Shown: piece by piece, positions 62,348 to 64,000 of the stretch
Layout of the letters: every line of letters begins with the position of its first letter
Position numbering within the stretch: position 1 is the first letter of the stretch
Source of the DNA: Sphingomonas lacunae
GTDB taxonomy: Bacteria; Pseudomonadota; Alphaproteobacteria; Sphingomonadales; Sphingomonadaceae
Direction of reading: 5' to 3'
Assembly (NCBI RefSeq): GCF_012979535.1
Contig: NZ_CP053015.1
Coordinates: 1,612,001 to 1,676,000, forward strand
Length of the DNA: 64,000 nucleotides
Made by a program: the position numbers and the translations under genes
The notes under the pieces: model-generated
Told to the model about the DNA's origin: nothing
Databases searched by the model: none
Seen by the model: the letters and a program-made list of their open reading frames with translations, nothing else

Positions 62348-62692
62348 TCAATCGGCGGTCACCGTCAATATTTCGATCGTCAGCGGTAGCCATGACTGTC
62401 CGCTGTCATCACTTTGGCGCGGCCGGATGGCCAATGTACAATCGGCCACAATTTCCCCCCGCAAGGAGAATTCATGGTCGGGCAGCGCCGCCAGTGTCGC
62501 CGGCATCGGCGCGTCACGGCTTGGCAATGGCAGGCGGAAATCGATGCTGTGCCGCGCCCCGGCAAAGGTCGCGCTGGCCCACTCGCGTTCCCGGCAGCTT
62601 CCCGGTTGTGCGCCTGGCCCCAACAGGTCGGCCAATTGCCTGAGCAGGCGCATGGCCGTGCCATTGTTGCGTTCTGTCGACTGTGTGCTCAT
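62348..62692 (-). CDS. Small conserved-looking protein, unknown
   Basis: A 114-residue protein that begins with an ATG overlapping the previous stop (ATGA). It has AMRLLRQLADLLGPGAQPGS and HEFSLRGEIVADCTLAIRPR, an alpha/beta fold with no known motif. Together with the following-upstream gene it forms a two-gene unit. Function unknown. Confidence 0.6.
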   Translation of the reverse strand: MSTQSTERNNGTAMRLLRQLADLLGPGAQPGSCREREWASATFAGARHSIDFRLPLPSRDAPMPATLAALPDHEFSLRGEIVADCTLAIRPRQSDDSGQSWLPLTIEILTVTAD

Positions 62693-62925
62693 TCCCTTGT
62701 GGCTCCTGAGGTTTCGGCGCGAACAGGATCAGGTCCCCGACTGCGCACAATGTTCATGAAATGTTCCGCACGACATCGCACCCGGAGGCCCGGTTCACGG
62801 CCCTGCCGCAGGTCAAAGACAAAGCGGGGGTCGCCCATGGCACGACGCCCGAAGGTGGTGGCCGCCATACCGTTTTCGCGCAGGAAGCGCTCAACAGTCA
62901 TGATCAGTGGTCGGTCTATGCCCAC
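62689..62925 (-). CDS. Small DNA-binding-like protein
   Basis: A 78-residue protein with a GTG start at 62925, decided by AAAGGAGGA at the right distance; an ATG at 62901 has none. It reads ERFLRENGMAATTFGRRAMG then DPRFVFDLRQGREPGLRVRC, the pattern of a short lambda-repressor-like helix-turn-helix with a sphingomonad-type variant. Divergent from the S24 repressor gene, so it may share its operator region. Function inferred from fold only. Confidence 0.6.
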   Translation of the reverse strand: MGIDRPLIMTVERFLRENGMAATTFGRRAMGDPRFVFDLRQGREPGLRVRCRAEHFMNIVRSRGPDPVRAETSGATRE

Positions 62926-62991
62926 GGATGGTTCCTCCTTTTACGACAAGCACAGGGCGAGTCGCCCGTCTGCTTACTGACTGCTCGTTGA

Positions 62992-63018
62992 TTTCCTACT
63001 TGTCTAGGAAAAATCCTA
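62992..63018. promoter_or_regulatory. Compound palindrome upstream of the S24 gene
   Basis: TTTCCTA-CTTGTC-TAGGAAA is a perfect seven-base inverted repeat (62992-63011), and its right arm is used again in TAGGA-AAAA-TCCTA (63005-63018). The whole structure lies 17 bases before the S24 start codon and ~65 bp from the divergent GTG gene: the layout of an autoregulatory operator. Confidence 0.55.
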
Positions 63019-63034
63019 TTGCTATTGATCCGCC

Positions 63035-63712
63035 ATGGAGCAATCGCTTTCACCCGATGATCCGCGTGCGGTTCTGGACCGGCTGGTCAGTGACCGTGGG
63101 GAGGATTATGCGCGCCTTTCCCGGCTGATTGGCCGCAACCCCGCTTATATCCAGCAGTTCATCAAGCGGGGCTCGCCACGGCGCCTGTCCGAGAGTGATC
63201 GCGCGACGCTGGCCGCCTATTTCCGGATTGATGAGGTTCTGCTCGGAGGACCTCAGCGAGCATCCGGACCCGCCGGTGGCGCCGGACAGGTGCTGGTGGC
63301 GGTACCCCATCTCGATGTTGGCGCATCGGCCGGACCAGGGTCTGTCGCCGAGGATGAACGCGCGTCGGCACTTTTTGGCTTTGATCCCCGATGGTTGCGC
63401 AAAGTGTCGGCACAACCACAACAATTGGCGATTATCCGCGTCGAAGGGGATTCAATGGTGCCAACCCTTTCGCATGGCGACGACATCATGGTCGATCCGT
63501 CAGACGCGGCGGAACGTTTGCGGGACGGTATCTATGTCCTGCGCCGTGATGGCGTCTTGATGGTCAAACGTATTGCTTGCCCGGTGGCACAGCGCACTGG
63601 CCGGGTGAGCATCATCAGCGATAATGGTGCCTATCCGCGCGAAGATGGTGTGGCGGTGGAGGGGCTGACGATTGTTGGGCGGGTCGTGTGGGCAGGGCGG
63701 CGCATCAGTTGA
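63035..63712 (+). CDS. S24-family LexA/CI-like repressor
   Basis: A 225-residue protein. N-terminal helix-turn-helix-like region (YARLSRLIGRNPAYIQQFIK) with an RGSPRRLSES recognition part, then a Pro/Gly-rich linker with an Ala-Gly step (GPAGGAGQ) and a C-terminal S24 peptidase domain: IRVEGDSMVPTLSHGDDIMV (nucleophile Ser) and YVLRRDGVLMVKRIAC (Lys). Phage and stress repressors of this type undergo self-cleavage on RecA activation. No ribosome-binding site is clear. Possible autoregulation through the compound palindrome just upstream. It is not part of a visible prophage. Confidence 0.85.
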   Translation: MEQSLSPDDPRAVLDRLVSDRGEDYARLSRLIGRNPAYIQQFIKRGSPRRLSESDRATLAAYFRIDEVLLGGPQRASGPAGGAGQVLVAVPHLDVGASAGPGSVAEDERASALFGFDPRWLRKVSAQPQQLAIIRVEGDSMVPTLSHGDDIMVDPSDAAERLRDGIYVLRRDGVLMVKRIACPVAQRTGRVSIISDNGAYPREDGVAVEGLTIVGRVVWAGRRIS

Positions 63713-63724
63713 GCCGGCTCTGGT

Positions 63725-64000
63725 TCATTCAACGTCGCAATAGACTTCGCGGATCACGCCGCTCTGCAAATAGCGGGTAAAGCGATCAAGCGCGTGTTGC
63801 GCGTTCCTGATGCTGACAGGTGTCATGCGGCGCGGTGCGACCCGGCCAGCGGCAATGATGGATGTCAGCGCATCTGGTGCAACAGTGAGGATGCGGCCAC
63901 GACGCGGAGTCGAGGCCGAAATGACTCCGACTACCTCACCATTGGCGGATACAACGGGTCCGCCGCTGGCACCGCCCAGCTCTCCGTCAAATTCGGGCAT
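63725..64000 (-). CDS. Trypsin-like serine protease, 3' part only
   Basis: The last 91 residues of a protease that continues beyond the window edge. It has GGASGGPVVSANGEVVGVIS, which contains the catalytic Ser of trypsin-like DegP/HtrA-type proteases, and ends with a helical tail (RNAQHALDRFTRYLQSG) instead of a PDZ domain. The His and Asp residues must lie upstream of the visible part. Convergent with the S24 gene. Confidence 0.75.
   Translation of the reverse strand: MPEFDGELGGASGGPVVSANGEVVGVISASTPRRGRILTVAPDALTSIIAAGRVAPRRMTPVSIRNAQHALDRFTRYLQSGVIREVYCDVE

Overview
The window is high-GC alphaproteobacterial DNA, most likely a sphingomonad (order Sphingomonadales). This is inferred from the gene content rather than from a search: an RcGTA-like gene transfer agent cluster that includes a DUF6127 gene and ends in a DUF2793 gene, an OmpA protein with a long polyproline hinge, exosortase-A-associated polysaccharide genes, DUF885 and RcnB-type proteins, and DUF2141 and DUF6445 genes. 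No rRNA, tRNA, transposase, integrase or CRISPR array was seen.

Region 1 (1-21.2 kb) is ordinary chromosome: a TPR/SLOG-like protein, a Crp/Fnr regulator, two exported hydrolases (DUF885 and an amidohydrolase), an RcnB-type periplasmic protein, argC with an SH3 gene, a MarR regulator, an M17 aminopeptidase, a Baeyer-Villiger-type monooxygenase, a phosphate module (Nudix-DUF47 in one frame, then a Pit transporter), an envelope cluster (cystatin-like lipoprotein, M15 carboxypeptidase, two zinc-ribbon membrane proteins), a GGDEF protein, a DUF6445 pair, a lipoprotein, a sterol-desaturase-family enzyme overlapping a DUF2141 gene, and a small membrane protein.

Region 2 (21.2-35.1 kb) holds a second Baeyer-Villiger-type enzyme, an apparent operon of FMO, cytochrome P450 and enoyl-CoA hydratase, a divergent BLUF photoreceptor gene, a TPP riboswitch with thiC and DUF3429, then metK with a palindromic operator candidate, lnt, a VOC protein and a YqaA-type membrane protein.

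Region 3 (35.4-52.3 kb) is the main accessory system. It is a head-to-tail structural cluster in RcGTA order: small and large terminase, portal, DUF6127, prohead protease, capsid, connectors, DUF3168, major tail protein, gp10, tail chaperone, a very short tape measure, DUF2460, DUF2163, an NlpC/P60-like peptidase, the gp15-like hub, and DUF2793. It has no integrase, replication, repressor or lysis genes. It differs from the classical Rhodobacter layout in four ways: a peptidase-S74 tail-fibre module sits between capsid and connectors; the capsid gene is bracketed by two hairpin/T-tract elements; gp12 has become a 777-residue protein with a TIM-barrel-like N-terminal part while gp15 is short; and two families of dispersed palindromic repeats occupy the intercistronic gaps.

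Region 4 (52.4-64 kb) is chromosome again: OmpA, a DUF3892 protein, a MaoC/thiolase/AhpD-like operon, an MscS channel, exosortase-A-associated ligase and glycosyltransferase genes, two small co-oriented unknown genes, an S24 LexA/CI-like repressor with a compound palindrome just upstream, and the end of a trypsin-like protease cut by the window edge.
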